A stretch of 64,000 bases of DNA from Dictyobacter kobayashii (GTDB lineage Bacteria > Chloroflexota > Ktedonobacteria > Ktedonobacterales > Ktedonobacteraceae), in NCBI RefSeq assembly GCF_003967555.1, contig NZ_BIFS01000001.1, positions 5,828,001 through 5,892,000 of the forward strand. Reading direction: 5' to 3'. Below, piece after piece: positions 27,644 to 35,727 of this stretch. The notes under the pieces were generated by a model, which did not search any database, was not told the DNA's origin, and was given only the letters and a program-made list of their open reading frames with translations. Position numbers and translations under genes: made by a program. The first letter of the stretch is position 1, and every line of letters starts with the position of its first letter.

Positions 27644-28168
27644 ATGGGGATGCAGCCAACGGCAAGGCTGATGTGTAATATCGAGATCGCTCCTGAAAAT
27701 GAGCATGATGCTGATGTGGCAGTGATCCATGAAGTTGGGCGTGAGCTGGTCAGTGCTTTACAGCAGAATGGTTATGCGGTCGCCTCCGTCTATAAGGGCA
27801 AGCCCGGAGGAGGCAAGCTGTTTTATCAAGTCGCATCGGGGAATGTGCGACTTGAGAGTAATCCAGCCGAGGCGAGCGAGATCGTTGAGGGGTTGCGACT
27901 GCTCCTGCAAGCGGTCAGCCCTATCGTACATGTTCTTTGGCTGGCGGGAAAAAAGGTGTTGCACGCGCCTGCCAGTTTGCGTGTATGCATGGCGCTGGGT
28001 GATCTCGAATTATCATTAGCACCCATCGATGTGGAGGACGAAGAGCGGATCGCGCGACTGGCACTAAGCATCCAGCGGCAATATCTGCTCCCCCAATTGC
28101 CATCATCGCAGCGTATCACGTTCAGCGGCCGGGTCGCACAATCCAATTATGGGCGCAGAGCTCCTTAG
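27644..28168 (+). CDS. Hypothetical protein, 174 residues
   Basis: I do not recognise a family. The fold looks alpha/beta with a Gly-Lys loop (YKGKPGGGKLFYQV, around 52-65) that does not match a Walker A. It has no signal peptide or membrane helix; the C-terminus is Ser/Arg-rich. GAAGGAAAG precedes the ATG. Some domains beside bacterial signalling proteins (effector-associated domains) have this size and pattern, but I cannot show it. Isolated upstream of lspA. Confidence 0.6.
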   Translation: MGMQPTARLMCNIEIAPENEHDADVAVIHEVGRELVSALQQNGYAVASVYKGKPGGGKLFYQVASGNVRLESNPAEASEIVEGLRLLLQAVSPIVHVLWLAGKKVLHAPASLRVCMALGDLELSLAPIDVEDEERIARLALSIQRQYLLPQLPSSQRITFSGRVAQSNYGRRAP

Positions 28169-28382
28169 GTGGCACACAGCGTACATAGCACACAGAGGCA
28201 GGTAGAGTCCATTGGTGGCGTGTGGTACAATAGGCATGCCCAAATGGCTATGTCTTGATCATGCGCTATCATGTGTGCGTAGTGGTCATGGTTCGCTATA
28301 GTAGTGAGGTAGACCATGAGCAGGCAGCTAGCACTGTCGAACTGCTATGTATTGCATGGATGGAAAGAAGGAAAAGGAAATC

Positions 28383-28993
28383 GTGCCTCTTAAACGTGCG
28401 CGTCTGTATGATGTTTTGGCCCTCTGTACAGCAATTATCGCCATCGTCCTGGATCAATGGACCAAAGCATTGGTAGTCCGAAATATGACCGTGGGAAGCG
28501 AGATGCCGTTTCCTATCTTTGGACACAACCTGGTTCTCAACTATATTCACAACTCAGGAGCCGCCTTTGGTATGCTATCTGGCGGTAGCGGCTCAATTAT
28601 CCTGGCCATCTTAATTGGCGTCGCCATCCTCGTCGTCTGCTATCTCTACGCGCGCATGCTCAATACAGGCCCCTGGTATACAAACTGATCTTTGGCCTGA
28701 TCCTGGGAGGCGCCTTCGGCAATTTAATCGACCGCCTGCTGCATAGTGGTTATGTGGTTGACTTTGTCTCATTCCGCATTCCCGAGATCAATTACTATTT
28801 CGCTATCTTCAACGTTGCCGATGCCTGCATCTCGGTTGGCGTGATCCTCCTGTTCATCATGGTACTGTTCGGGGGCCTCAAGCAGGGCAAAGAAGAGAAA
28901 GATAGCCAGCAGACCGCCGTAGAACAGACTGCCGTCGAAGAAAATGCAGCAATCAAAAATACCACAGCACAAACAACGGAGAATGATGGATAA
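28383..28993 (+). CDS. lspA: Lipoprotein signal peptidase (signal peptidase II), frame broken
   Basis: LspA removes signal peptides from prolipoproteins at the membrane. Four helices are visible: VLALCTAIIAIVLDQWTKALV, NLVLNYIHNSGAAFGMLS, the helix around 75-95, and INYYFAIFNVADACISVGVI. The two catalytic Asp are in GNLIDRLLH and FNVADACIS. One missing C at 28670-28673 breaks the frame; with it the protein is about 203 residues including a Gln/Thr-rich tail. The GTG at 28383 follows AAGGAAAAGGAA; upstream ATGs at 28347 and 28356 lack a ribosome site. It overlaps the start of the rluD-like gene, the usual lspA-rluD order. Confidence 0.9.
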
Positions 28994-29942
28994 AGATACA
29001 CCAACACCGACAACCGCACAAACTTCCTGGACGATCACAGAAGAGCAGGTCGGAACTCGCCTGGACCGTTTTCTGGCCGCGCAGATCGACAAACTATCGC
29101 GCGCCTCAATCCAACAACTGGTGATTGATGGAGCGATCCTCATCAATGACAAACCGGCCACCAAATCTGGTTATGCGTTGCGCCTCAATGATCATGTGCG
29201 TGCCTTAACCTTTGTTCCCTCATCCGCCGTCAAGAACGTGACCCCGCAGCAAATACCCCTGGATATTGTGTACGAGGACAAAGACTTTATCGTTCTCAAC
29301 AAAGAAGCTGGCATGGTTGTCCACCCGGCCCCGGGTCACTACGATGATACCCTGGTCAATGCCCTGCTGGCTCGCTATCCCGAGTTAAGCAATCAGCAAG
29401 CAGACCTACGCCCGGGCATCGTTCATCGCCTGGACCGCGATACTTCTGGCTTGCTGATCGTGGCCAGGAATCTGCAGACCCAGGGCCTGCTGATCGAACA
29501 GATGAAAGAGCACCAGATCGAGAAGCGCTACCTGGCCCTGGTCGAAGGGGTAATTTCCCTGGATCGTGGCAGTATCGACGCACCGATCGGGCGTGATCCA
29601 CGCAACCGCCAGCAGATGACGATCACCTCCGTAGATAGTAAAGAGGCCGTGACACATTTTAAGGTTCAGGAACGCTATCAGCAACACACGCTGGTCCTGC
29701 TCCAACTGGAGACCGGGCGCACCCATCAGATCCGCGTCCACCTCAAAGCCATTGGTCATCCGGTGGTTGGTGATCCGACCTATGGGACCGGACGCCTCAG
29801 ATACGGCATCACCTTGAATCGTCAGTTCCTGCACGCCTATCAACTGCGCTTCAAACATCCCGTTACAGAAGAAATAATCGAACTGGAAGCGCCCCTGCCA
29901 CCAGACCTGCAGAGTATCCTGGATCATCCAGAGCATCTCTAA
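28983..29942 (+). CDS. rluD: RluA/RluD-family pseudouridine synthase
   Basis: About 319 residues from the ATG at 28983 (GGAG just upstream), overlapping the lspA stop by 11 bases, so probably translationally coupled. An S4 RNA-binding domain (VGTRLDRFLAAQ ... VIDGAILIND, about 20-80) precedes the catalytic domain with GIVHRLDRDTSGLLIVA (catalytic Asp), KRYLALVEG and LETGRTHQIRVHLKAIGHPV. It converts uridines in 23S rRNA to pseudouridine; the exact site (RluD versus RluA-like) cannot be told. Confidence 0.92.
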   Translation: MMDKDTPTPTTAQTSWTITEEQVGTRLDRFLAAQIDKLSRASIQQLVIDGAILINDKPATKSGYALRLNDHVRALTFVPSSAVKNVTPQQIPLDIVYEDKDFIVLNKEAGMVVHPAPGHYDDTLVNALLARYPELSNQQADLRPGIVHRLDRDTSGLLIVARNLQTQGLLIEQMKEHQIEKRYLALVEGVISLDRGSIDAPIGRDPRNRQQMTITSVDSKEAVTHFKVQERYQQHTLVLLQLETGRTHQIRVHLKAIGHPVVGDPTYGTGRLRYGITLNRQFLHAYQLRFKHPVTEEIIELEAPLPPDLQSILDHPEHL

Positions 29943-29956
29943 ATCAAGATAACCTG

Positions 29957-30003
29957 AAGTGGTTGGTGAAAATAACGCCAGTCTTCTAGCCAACCACTTT
30001 TGC
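29957..30003 (+). terminator. Terminator of the lspA-rluD operon
   Basis: AAGTGGTTGG pairs perfectly with CCAACCACTT around a 23-base loop, then TTTTG. It begins 14 bases after the stop. The further 500 bases up to 30541 hold no gene I can see. Confidence 0.75.
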
Positions 30004-30540
30004 CTCTTCAGATCGCCTAGCCACATCCGCTCACCCACTAAAGTAAGGCGCAACCATAAGAAATCGTAGCGCTTGGATTAGCTGGAGAAATCAGCGGAAT
30101 CTGTCTGTGTGATATCCGAGAATGTGGGAAATGATGCAGCTGCTTAACACGCCTGAAAATTGGGAGAAACCCGCCAATCGATTCGAAAAAAATTTTCTGG
30201 CTTGCCAGTAGGGGCTAGAAAGCGGGCACTGAAGCGCACTCGCGCGCTATTTATGTCCTGACTATTGTATCAACCAGCATGGCGACTGTTGAAAAAATGA
30301 TGTCTGGATCTAGCCGGGAAGCCAGCAGACATATCGATCGGGTCCAGTGGCTAATAGATTATAATTAGATTAAATTATTAAATAATCACAGGTTGAAGCG
30401 CGAAGAATTATTAAAATGATAATGGTGAGGGCTTGACTAACAATCGTTTTTAGGGTACTACTATCGTGTCGGTAGTTTACAAGCCGTGTAACGTGTACAA
30501 GTTTATGTTGACCTTCTACCGAAAGGATAGGATTACCCTC

Positions 30541-30819
30541 ATGCCAATGAAGAAAACAGCCAACTGTGAGAACGTTACGGAAATCTCCAACGTTTTTGTA
30601 CCCGACGATAGTATAGCTATAGTAGAATTATCTGATGAAGAGTTAGCGAACGTCGTCGCCGGCGCTGGCTATGCCGCAGAAGGTGTTGACGATGCTCATA
30701 TGGGAGCGGATGGGGTTCTCTACAGGCGTGCACAGCGACGCTATCGCCGTAGAGCCGCTATTCGCCGCCTCTTGAGGCGCTATATGAGCGATGATCCCAC
30801 TGTCGGTGGGGATCAATAG
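30541..30819 (+). CDS. Small peptide precursor candidate with a RiPP-type leader and Arg-rich core
   Basis: 92 residues from the ATG at 30541, preceded by GAAAGGATAGG. Residues 29-45 read IVELSDEELANVVAGAG, like the acidic leader with a (V)AGG-type cleavage site of Nif11 and type-2 lantibiotic precursors (consensus ELSDEELEAVAGG). The remainder has about 11 Arg in 25 residues (YRRAQRRYRRRAAIRRLLRR) and no Cys, so lanthionine chemistry is not possible there. No modification enzyme or peptidase-transporter is nearby. A TTGACT at 30433-30438 may be a -35 element. It could be a cationic bacteriocin, or an unrelated small basic protein. Confidence 0.55.
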   Translation: MPMKKTANCENVTEISNVFVPDDSIAIVELSDEELANVVAGAGYAAEGVDDAHMGADGVLYRRAQRRYRRRAAIRRLLRRYMSDDPTVGGDQ

Positions 30820-30860
30820 CGAGTCTAGCAGATTACTTCGTGTCAGGATCTCTCACTAAA

Positions 30861-30930
30861 GAAGCCGGTTCCGCGTCAGTGTCTGAATGATATTCTATAT
30901 CACCCAGCCTGACATCAAGGGACCGGCTTC
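30861..30930 (+). other. Long stem-loop after the small peptide gene
   Basis: GAAGCCGGTTCC pairs with GGGACCGGCTTC (one mismatch), with an inner pair GTCAG/CTGAC, closing a large loop 40 bases after the stop. It could be a terminator or processing hairpin. The rest of the spacer to 31268 shows no gene. Confidence 0.5.
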
Positions 30931-31268
30931 TCGCTGCTAATTATCCGTGGTCGGTGATGGTGTTGCACTTTGCGTAGCTTTTCTGGTCAGGGCATAATGT
31001 TCAAGTTTTTGTGTGAGCAAAGTGTACTTATGCTCTGCACCGTTTATTGAACGATGCGGACGTATCGTGTCCTTGTGCATTAAAGGCAGGTATGAGAAAA
31101 ATAAAGCCAGGCGCTGCAGAAAATAGAGCTATGGCGAATCTATTGTTAGATTTAGCTGCATGTCTTCACGAATTTTGTACTGGACATTAAGATATAAAAA
31201 ATGTATAATATGCTGCAGGGATGTTTATTAGATGTGGATGCTTTTTGTGTCGGGAAGAGAGATGGGAT

Positions 31269-32518
31269 ATGATGTGGGAGCGGGATCGAAATATCAAAAT
31301 TTGTGTACTTTATGCGACTGAAGATACATCTTTGCTGGACATATTTATAGTGCAGCTGCAAGAATTGAAGCGAACAGGCTTGATCGCGGGATGGGAGTGT
31401 CGCGCGATCTCTGCTGAATGTGTCGCTTCGCCAGCCACCTTTGCATATTCAGAAGAGGTTGTGCTGATTTGTCCGCTGCTGAGTGCGCATTTTTTTGCCA
31501 GCGAGTTTAGTGATGGGCTGGAGCTGGAGAACATATTAGAGCGGCACGAAGATGGGGAGATCGTACTTGTACCCGTATTGTTACACAATTTCGATTGGAA
31601 GCAGAACTCCTTTTCCATGTTGCGCACCCTTGGCCTGCACGCCCCTATGCTATCCACTGGTCCGATGAGCAGCATGCTTTTGTCAGGGTGGTAGAGGCTA
31701 TACAGTGTGCCATCCAACAGTATCATACCCACACCCCGACCGCTTCGACTGTACCCGATTTTCAGACTGGTGTGCGGATATTACACGAACGCCTGCAGGA
31801 GAGCTGTCTGCAGGAACTGCTAGAAGAGCGTACTGATGTCCAGGCCTGTATAGAGTTGATGGCCAACTTCTATGTAGGGCAGGGCATGTATGTGGAGGCC
31901 AGGCAGCTACTGAGACAATTGTTAGCGGAACAGCAAAAGGTACTGGGAGAGACCCATCCGGCGACCGCTTTATGTATGCACAAGCTGGCATATATCTACA
32001 CCAAAATGGAGCAGTATACCGAGGCGGAGATACTCTACCTGAAGGCTCTGGCTATCCTGGCCAGGGCTGGCGGCAAACTGGATGCGGAAGTTGCCAACAA
32101 CTTGAACAACCTGGCCACCCTCTACAAACGCCAGCAAAGCTATGCACGCGCCGAAAGGCTTTATCAGCGCGCTATCCGCATTCAAGAGGAAGTCCTGGGT
32201 GAGGCCCACCTGGACACGATTCGTAGCTTGAATAACCTGGCCGCCCTCATGGTTGAGCAAGAGAAATATGCTGAAGCTGAGTCCCTTTGTCAGCGTATTC
32301 TGGCAACCTGGGAACGGCTAGCAATAACGGACAACCTCGCTATCATTAGCATTCTCCAACGGTTGGCCTGTGTATCTATCCATCAACGCAAATATGTCAA
32401 AGCGAACTCACTCTATCAGCGTGCATTGATGATCAGTGAACAAGAACTGGGACCTGAACATCCTGCCACCGTTTCTCTGCGCGCCAATTACCAGCAGTTC
32501 AAAAGCCAGGCCTCTTAA
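31269..32518 (+). CDS. TIR-domain protein with kinesin-light-chain-type TPRs, frame broken
   Basis: About 416 residues after repair. Residues 8-150 match bacterial TIR domains: IKICVLYATEDTSLLDIFIV, then LICPLLSAHFFASEFSDGLE with the Glu in the place of the TIR catalytic Glu, then ILERHEDGEIVLVPVLL and RPYAIHWSDEQHAFVRVVEAI. The middle (usual R-I-x-G-x-W) is degenerate. From about 190 come TPRs of 42 residues (EQYTEAEILYLKALAILARA, QSYARAERLYQRAIRI, EKYAEAESLCQRILATWERL). One base is missing near 31630-31645. TIR domains act as NADases or scaffolds, often in defence. The ATG at 31269 is chosen over 31221 because the TIR strand starts soon after. Isolated gene. Confidence 0.8.
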
Positions 32519-32851
32519 CAGGCGAGCCGTCCCTCGATCCCTTTGATCCTCCACAAAAAAATACCACCTTAAATTATTCTTGCTGCTATTTTTTAATATA
32601 AAGAGTGTAACAATATATTTAGAATATTTGTATAATAAATAGAGAGATTTCATTTTATTTTCTCGCCTGTGCGCGGGAACGGATGGTATTTTTGGGTGGG
32701 ATTTCTTGTAATTTGCCAGAATTGCAGGTAAAATATGTGTATCTTTTGATGTTGTTTCGTGGGTGTGGTGCGATTTTTACCCCATTAATTGTGTAACCGC
32801 GTGTGTGTTGTGCTGTGTTTGGGCTTTTTTTCTCCTTTTGGTCTAAATGGA

Positions 32852-32880
32852 TTGACAGGGGTATTTTGTTCGGCTAAAAT
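32852..32880 (+). promoter_or_regulatory. Strong sigma-70 promoter
   Basis: TTGACA (32852-32857) and TAAAAT (32875-32880) with a 17-base spacer, about 125 bases upstream of the membrane protein start at 33005. One of the best promoter matches in the window. Confidence 0.75.
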
Positions 32881-32881
32881 A

Positions 32882-32893
32882 GAACAAAGGTTC
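32882..32893. promoter_or_regulatory. LexA-type SOS box candidate
   Basis: GAACAAAGGTTC matches the GAAC-N4-GTTC half-site arrangement of Gram-positive-type LexA boxes exactly and lies directly behind the -10 element, where a repressor would block initiation. A second, overlapping inverted repeat AATAGAACAAA / TTTGTTCTATT spans 32878-32915. Confidence 0.5.
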
Positions 32894-33004
32894 TGGATTG
32901 ATCGTTTGTTCTATTGTGTCAGCAAGATTATGTGCTGGTTGAAGTGTTGTTTTTGTGCAGAAAACTAGAAGAGCGTACGTTTGAGATCGAGAGGAGTAAG
33001 CGCG

Positions 33005-33850
33005 ATGCCGACTTTGGAATCTACTGATAAGATTGCTCCAAAAAGTATCTTACGCCATCGTCCGATTGAGGATGTGGCCGGTCAACCGTCAACAAGGTCG
33101 TCCGATTCCCAGGCTGGTATTCCGACCCCGGTTCCACGTGCCTCACGTCCGAGTGGAGAGGTTGTTGCTATGCAGCAGGAAGTGGATGCGACGCCCAATG
33201 GGTCGCCGCGGGAGGATCGGCGTATGAATGAGACGACTGCCGGTCAAGGACGAAATGTGAAGAATACTGCCACGCGTCGAATTCCTTATGTGGACCTATC
33301 GCCGACGCGCGTGACACGGGTACAGGGAGCCTTACGTCGTCCGCTGCGACAGAAACAGCGAGCGTTTTTACTGGTGCCGGCAGCACGACGCCCCTTCTGG
33401 TTTTATTTGTTGATAGGGATGGTGTCGACGCTAGTACTGTGGATGTTGCTGAGTACGGCGGCGGGCTGGGTTTCGACCTGGCTCGATGATCTGCACTATG
33501 GGCGACCACGTACCTTTCAGACCGATGCCATGGTCGGCCACAACGAACAGAGCGGGCAGCCCAGCCATTTTATTGCCATCAACCTGCATCGGCGCATCGA
33601 GATTATTGAGTTTCCCGGTGGCGATGCCTCGCAGGCCAAAATTTTCATGGGGCCCGAGCTATACAATGCCAATGATGAACTGGTGCCGGTCGAACTCAGG
33701 TTTGTCGATGTCAATAATGATCGGAAGCCAGACATGATCGTTCTGTACCAGCACCAGCATCTTGTCTATATTAATGATGGGAAGAGTTTTCGCCCGGCTC
33801 TGCCGGCGGAACAGGATGGGATCGAGCAGGCGCTTCATCGTCTGGGTTGA
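33005..33850 (+). CDS. Single-pass membrane protein with a VCBS/FG-GAP-like motif
   Basis: 281 residues from the ATG at 33005, behind GAGAGGAG. The first 120 residues are polar and disordered, rich in Arg, Ser and Pro; a membrane helix lies near 127-150 (FWFYLLIGMVSTLVLWMLLSTAA); the outside part has FVDVNNDRKPDMIVLYQ, the D-x-N-x-D-x-K-x-D calcium loop of FG-GAP/VCBS repeats. Function unknown. Its last 80 bases overlap the end of the convergent esterase gene. The upstream promoter carries a LexA-type box, so DNA damage could control it. Confidence 0.75.
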   Translation: MPTLESTDKIAPKSILRHRPIEDVAGQPSTRSSDSQAGIPTPVPRASRPSGEVVAMQQEVDATPNGSPREDRRMNETTAGQGRNVKNTATRRIPYVDLSPTRVTRVQGALRRPLRQKQRAFLLVPAARRPFWFYLLIGMVSTLVLWMLLSTAAGWVSTWLDDLHYGRPRTFQTDAMVGHNEQSGQPSHFIAINLHRRIEIIEFPGGDASQAKIFMGPELYNANDELVPVELRFVDVNNDRKPDMIVLYQHQHLVYINDGKSFRPALPAEQDGIEQALHRLG

Positions 33851-34670
33851 TAGTCTGCACAAAATGGTTGACCCGCGCAAAGACCTCCTCCCGCTCAGGG
33901 CCGACAACGATTAAGTGATCGGACTTATGTAGCCAGTGCAAGGATTTGGGAGAGGCCGCGCGCGCCAGGCGAAAGAGCTCATCGGCGCTACGAGGATTGA
34001 CGGTATGATCATTATGGCTCTGGATGATAAGTAGAGGGGTGATGAGTTTCCCCAGCCGACGACGGCAATACGCGGTCAGTGTAAAGAGTTCAGCCAGCGC
34101 GGGAATAGGGAGGCGCACCATTTGCTTGATGGCCTGGACCGTGTTGTGATCAGAAAAATCGATCTGCGCGTTAGGGTCGCGCAAGCGGGCCTGTTGTAGC
34201 ATATCAGCCTGTACTTTGGGATCATTAAAATTGAGGCGAGCCAGAGGATAATACCATTTCATGACATAACGTAAAAGCGGGACTGCGCGTGTCTGCCAGC
34301 GATCGTAGAAACTGGTTGGAGTAGAGAGCGTCACCACACCGGCGATGCGCCTGGGATGCTTAATACCCAGCAACAAAGCCAGAACGCCTCCCATTGAGAG
34401 GCCAACCACAAATACCTGTGGATAGCGATCTAGTTGCGCCAGCCCTTCTTCGGCCGAAGCAATCCAGTGCTTACGCCCATAGCGTAACAAATCATCCGGG
34501 TCACCACTATGTCCCGCCAACTCCACCCCATAGACCCGAATGCCGTGGGCTGCCAACGCCTCACCCAATCCCAACATCTCTTTTGGCGAACCGCTAAAAC
34601 CATGGATAAGTAAACAAGCTCTAGACGCGTCTTCTGGACCAATCAAAAAAGAGGCATTCTGGTTCTGCAT
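33771..34670 (-). CDS. Alpha/beta hydrolase (esterase/lipase, monoglyceride-lipase-like)
   Basis: 299 residues. ACLLIHGFSGSPKEM gives the oxyanion loop (HGF), VVGLSMGGVLALLLG the nucleophile elbow (Ser in GLSMGG), IIQSHNDHTV the acid Asp and LHKSDHLIVV the His. The layout fits carboxylesterase/monoacylglycerol lipase types acting on short- to medium-chain esters. The ATG at 34670 follows GGAGGT; the frame extends to 34709 without reason. The C-terminal tail (Pro/Ser/His-rich) reads into the convergent gene, which is odd but possible. Confidence 0.87.
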   Translation of the reverse strand: MQNQNASFLIGPEDASRACLLIHGFSGSPKEMLGLGEALAAHGIRVYGVELAGHSGDPDDLLRYGRKHWIASAEEGLAQLDRYPQVFVVGLSMGGVLALLLGIKHPRRIAGVVTLSTPTSFYDRWQTRAVPLLRYVMKWYYPLARLNFNDPKVQADMLQQARLRDPNAQIDFSDHNTVQAIKQMVRLPIPALAELFTLTAYCRRRLGKLITPLLIIQSHNDHTVNPRSADELFRLARAASPKSLHWLHKSDHLIVVGPEREEVFARVNHFVQTINPDDEAPARSHPVPPAEPGENSSHH

Positions 34671-34753
34671 TGCAAAGGACCTCCTATCATGCTGCCTTAC
34701 AGGAATCATCTTCTGTTAGGATAGCATGGTAGGAGGGAACGCATCAAACGAAA

Positions 34754-35122
34754 CTAGCGACCGGTAGCACTGCGCTGGTGTGTATCAGGTTTTTTGCTGC
34801 GTCCAGTTGAAGCATCTAACGCGGCCTGTGAAAGAACCGCACCAACCGAGAAGCCAACACGTTTGCGTGCCGGGATAGTAATCTGATCGCCACCGCGAAT
34901 AGACTTTACGCGGCGAGGAGCGACATCACGAAGATTCCAGGTGCCGAAGCCCATCAAGCGGACTTCATAGCCTTTAGCTACGCCTTCGCGAACGACCTCA
35001 GTAAAGGCATCAATAACCTTATTGGTTTCTTTCAGATTCATACCGGCTTTGGCTGCGATCTGATGAATCAGCTCGTCTTTGCCAACTACAACATGTTCTC
35101 TATCTGGGGAACTTGTTTTCAT
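34754..35122 (-). CDS. HU-family DNA-binding protein
   Basis: 122 residues. Residues 14-105 match HU/IHF: KDELIHQIAAKAGMNLKETN, VIDAFTEVVREGVAKGYEV and the arm region GFGTWNLRDVAPRRVKS. HU dimers bend and compact DNA. The Pro in the expected arm tip is not obvious (RGGDQITIPARKRVGF carries the usual IPARK motif). N- and C-terminal tails are longer than in E. coli HU (90 residues). GAGGAG precedes the ATG. Single gene. Confidence 0.92.
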   Translation of the reverse strand: MKTSSPDREHVVVGKDELIHQIAAKAGMNLKETNKVIDAFTEVVREGVAKGYEVRLMGFGTWNLRDVAPRRVKSIRGGDQITIPARKRVGFSVGAVLSQAALDASTGRSKKPDTHQRSATGR

Positions 35123-35554
35123 AAGAATTCTTACTCCTCACAAATGGTTTGCAGAGAGAAATAGTGCCTCTGCTCATAACTTCAATGCGCTTGCAGCATT
35201 GTACTTGTTATTTGGCAGGTTAGCTGTATAAAACAGACCAGTAACCCTGCGCATTGGCAGTCCCGTAACCAGCAATCAGAAACGTCGCACTGGCGACTTA
35301 TTGCCCTATAGCTCATCTGATTGAATAGCATAGTGTTGTCTACCACTTTCACTATACAGAGTGCCACCAAATGCTAGAGGTCTTTACCGTAAAGGGCATT
35401 TTTTGCTACCAAATCCCCGCTGTGAGCAATCATGCTTGAGCGCAACGAGGGTCTGAACCTGCTGACAAGGCTGGTTTTCGCATTGATTTTTTCCCTATAA
35501 CTGTACTTATCGACGCATCCCGTCCTGAAATCAATGCCGCCAGCCTTTCTTTCA
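35123..35554. other. Intergenic region upstream of the HU gene
   Basis: No gene is supported. It should hold the HU promoter. The right end runs into a family A repeat. Confidence 0.45.
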
Positions 35555-35650
35555 AATGTGGAGTATGTGTGATGGGCGGCCGCAATCGCCCATCACACAT
35601 ACTCCACACTCCCAACCCGGCGCTGCAGGCGCCAAAAAGCAGAATTAGAA
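35555..35650 (-). repeat. Dispersed hairpin repeat, family A, copy 2 (inverted)
   Basis: GTGTGATGGGCGGCCGCAAT and CGCCCATCACACATACTCC make a long hairpin, then the reversed block CCCAACCCGGCGCTGCAGGC, matching 46702-46815 in reverse orientation. Both stems are conserved, with compensating changes in the outer arm. Confidence 0.85.
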
Positions 35651-35727
35651 CGCCAGCATAAGCGGCTTTGTGTTGAAAAATGGGAGGATATTTGATATGA
35701 TTCAATGATTCAAAGGAAGGGAGCAAA

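Larger units (their letters stand above)
32519..33004. other. AT-rich intergenic region with a promoter
   Basis: The left 250 bases are very AT-rich with no gene. The right part carries a sigma-70 promoter, a LexA-type box and an 11-bp inverted repeat, listed separately. Confidence 0.5.

Noticed and set aside
34910..35110. HU gene as IHF
   Set aside because: The window gives no feature separating IHF from HU; general HU-family naming is kept.
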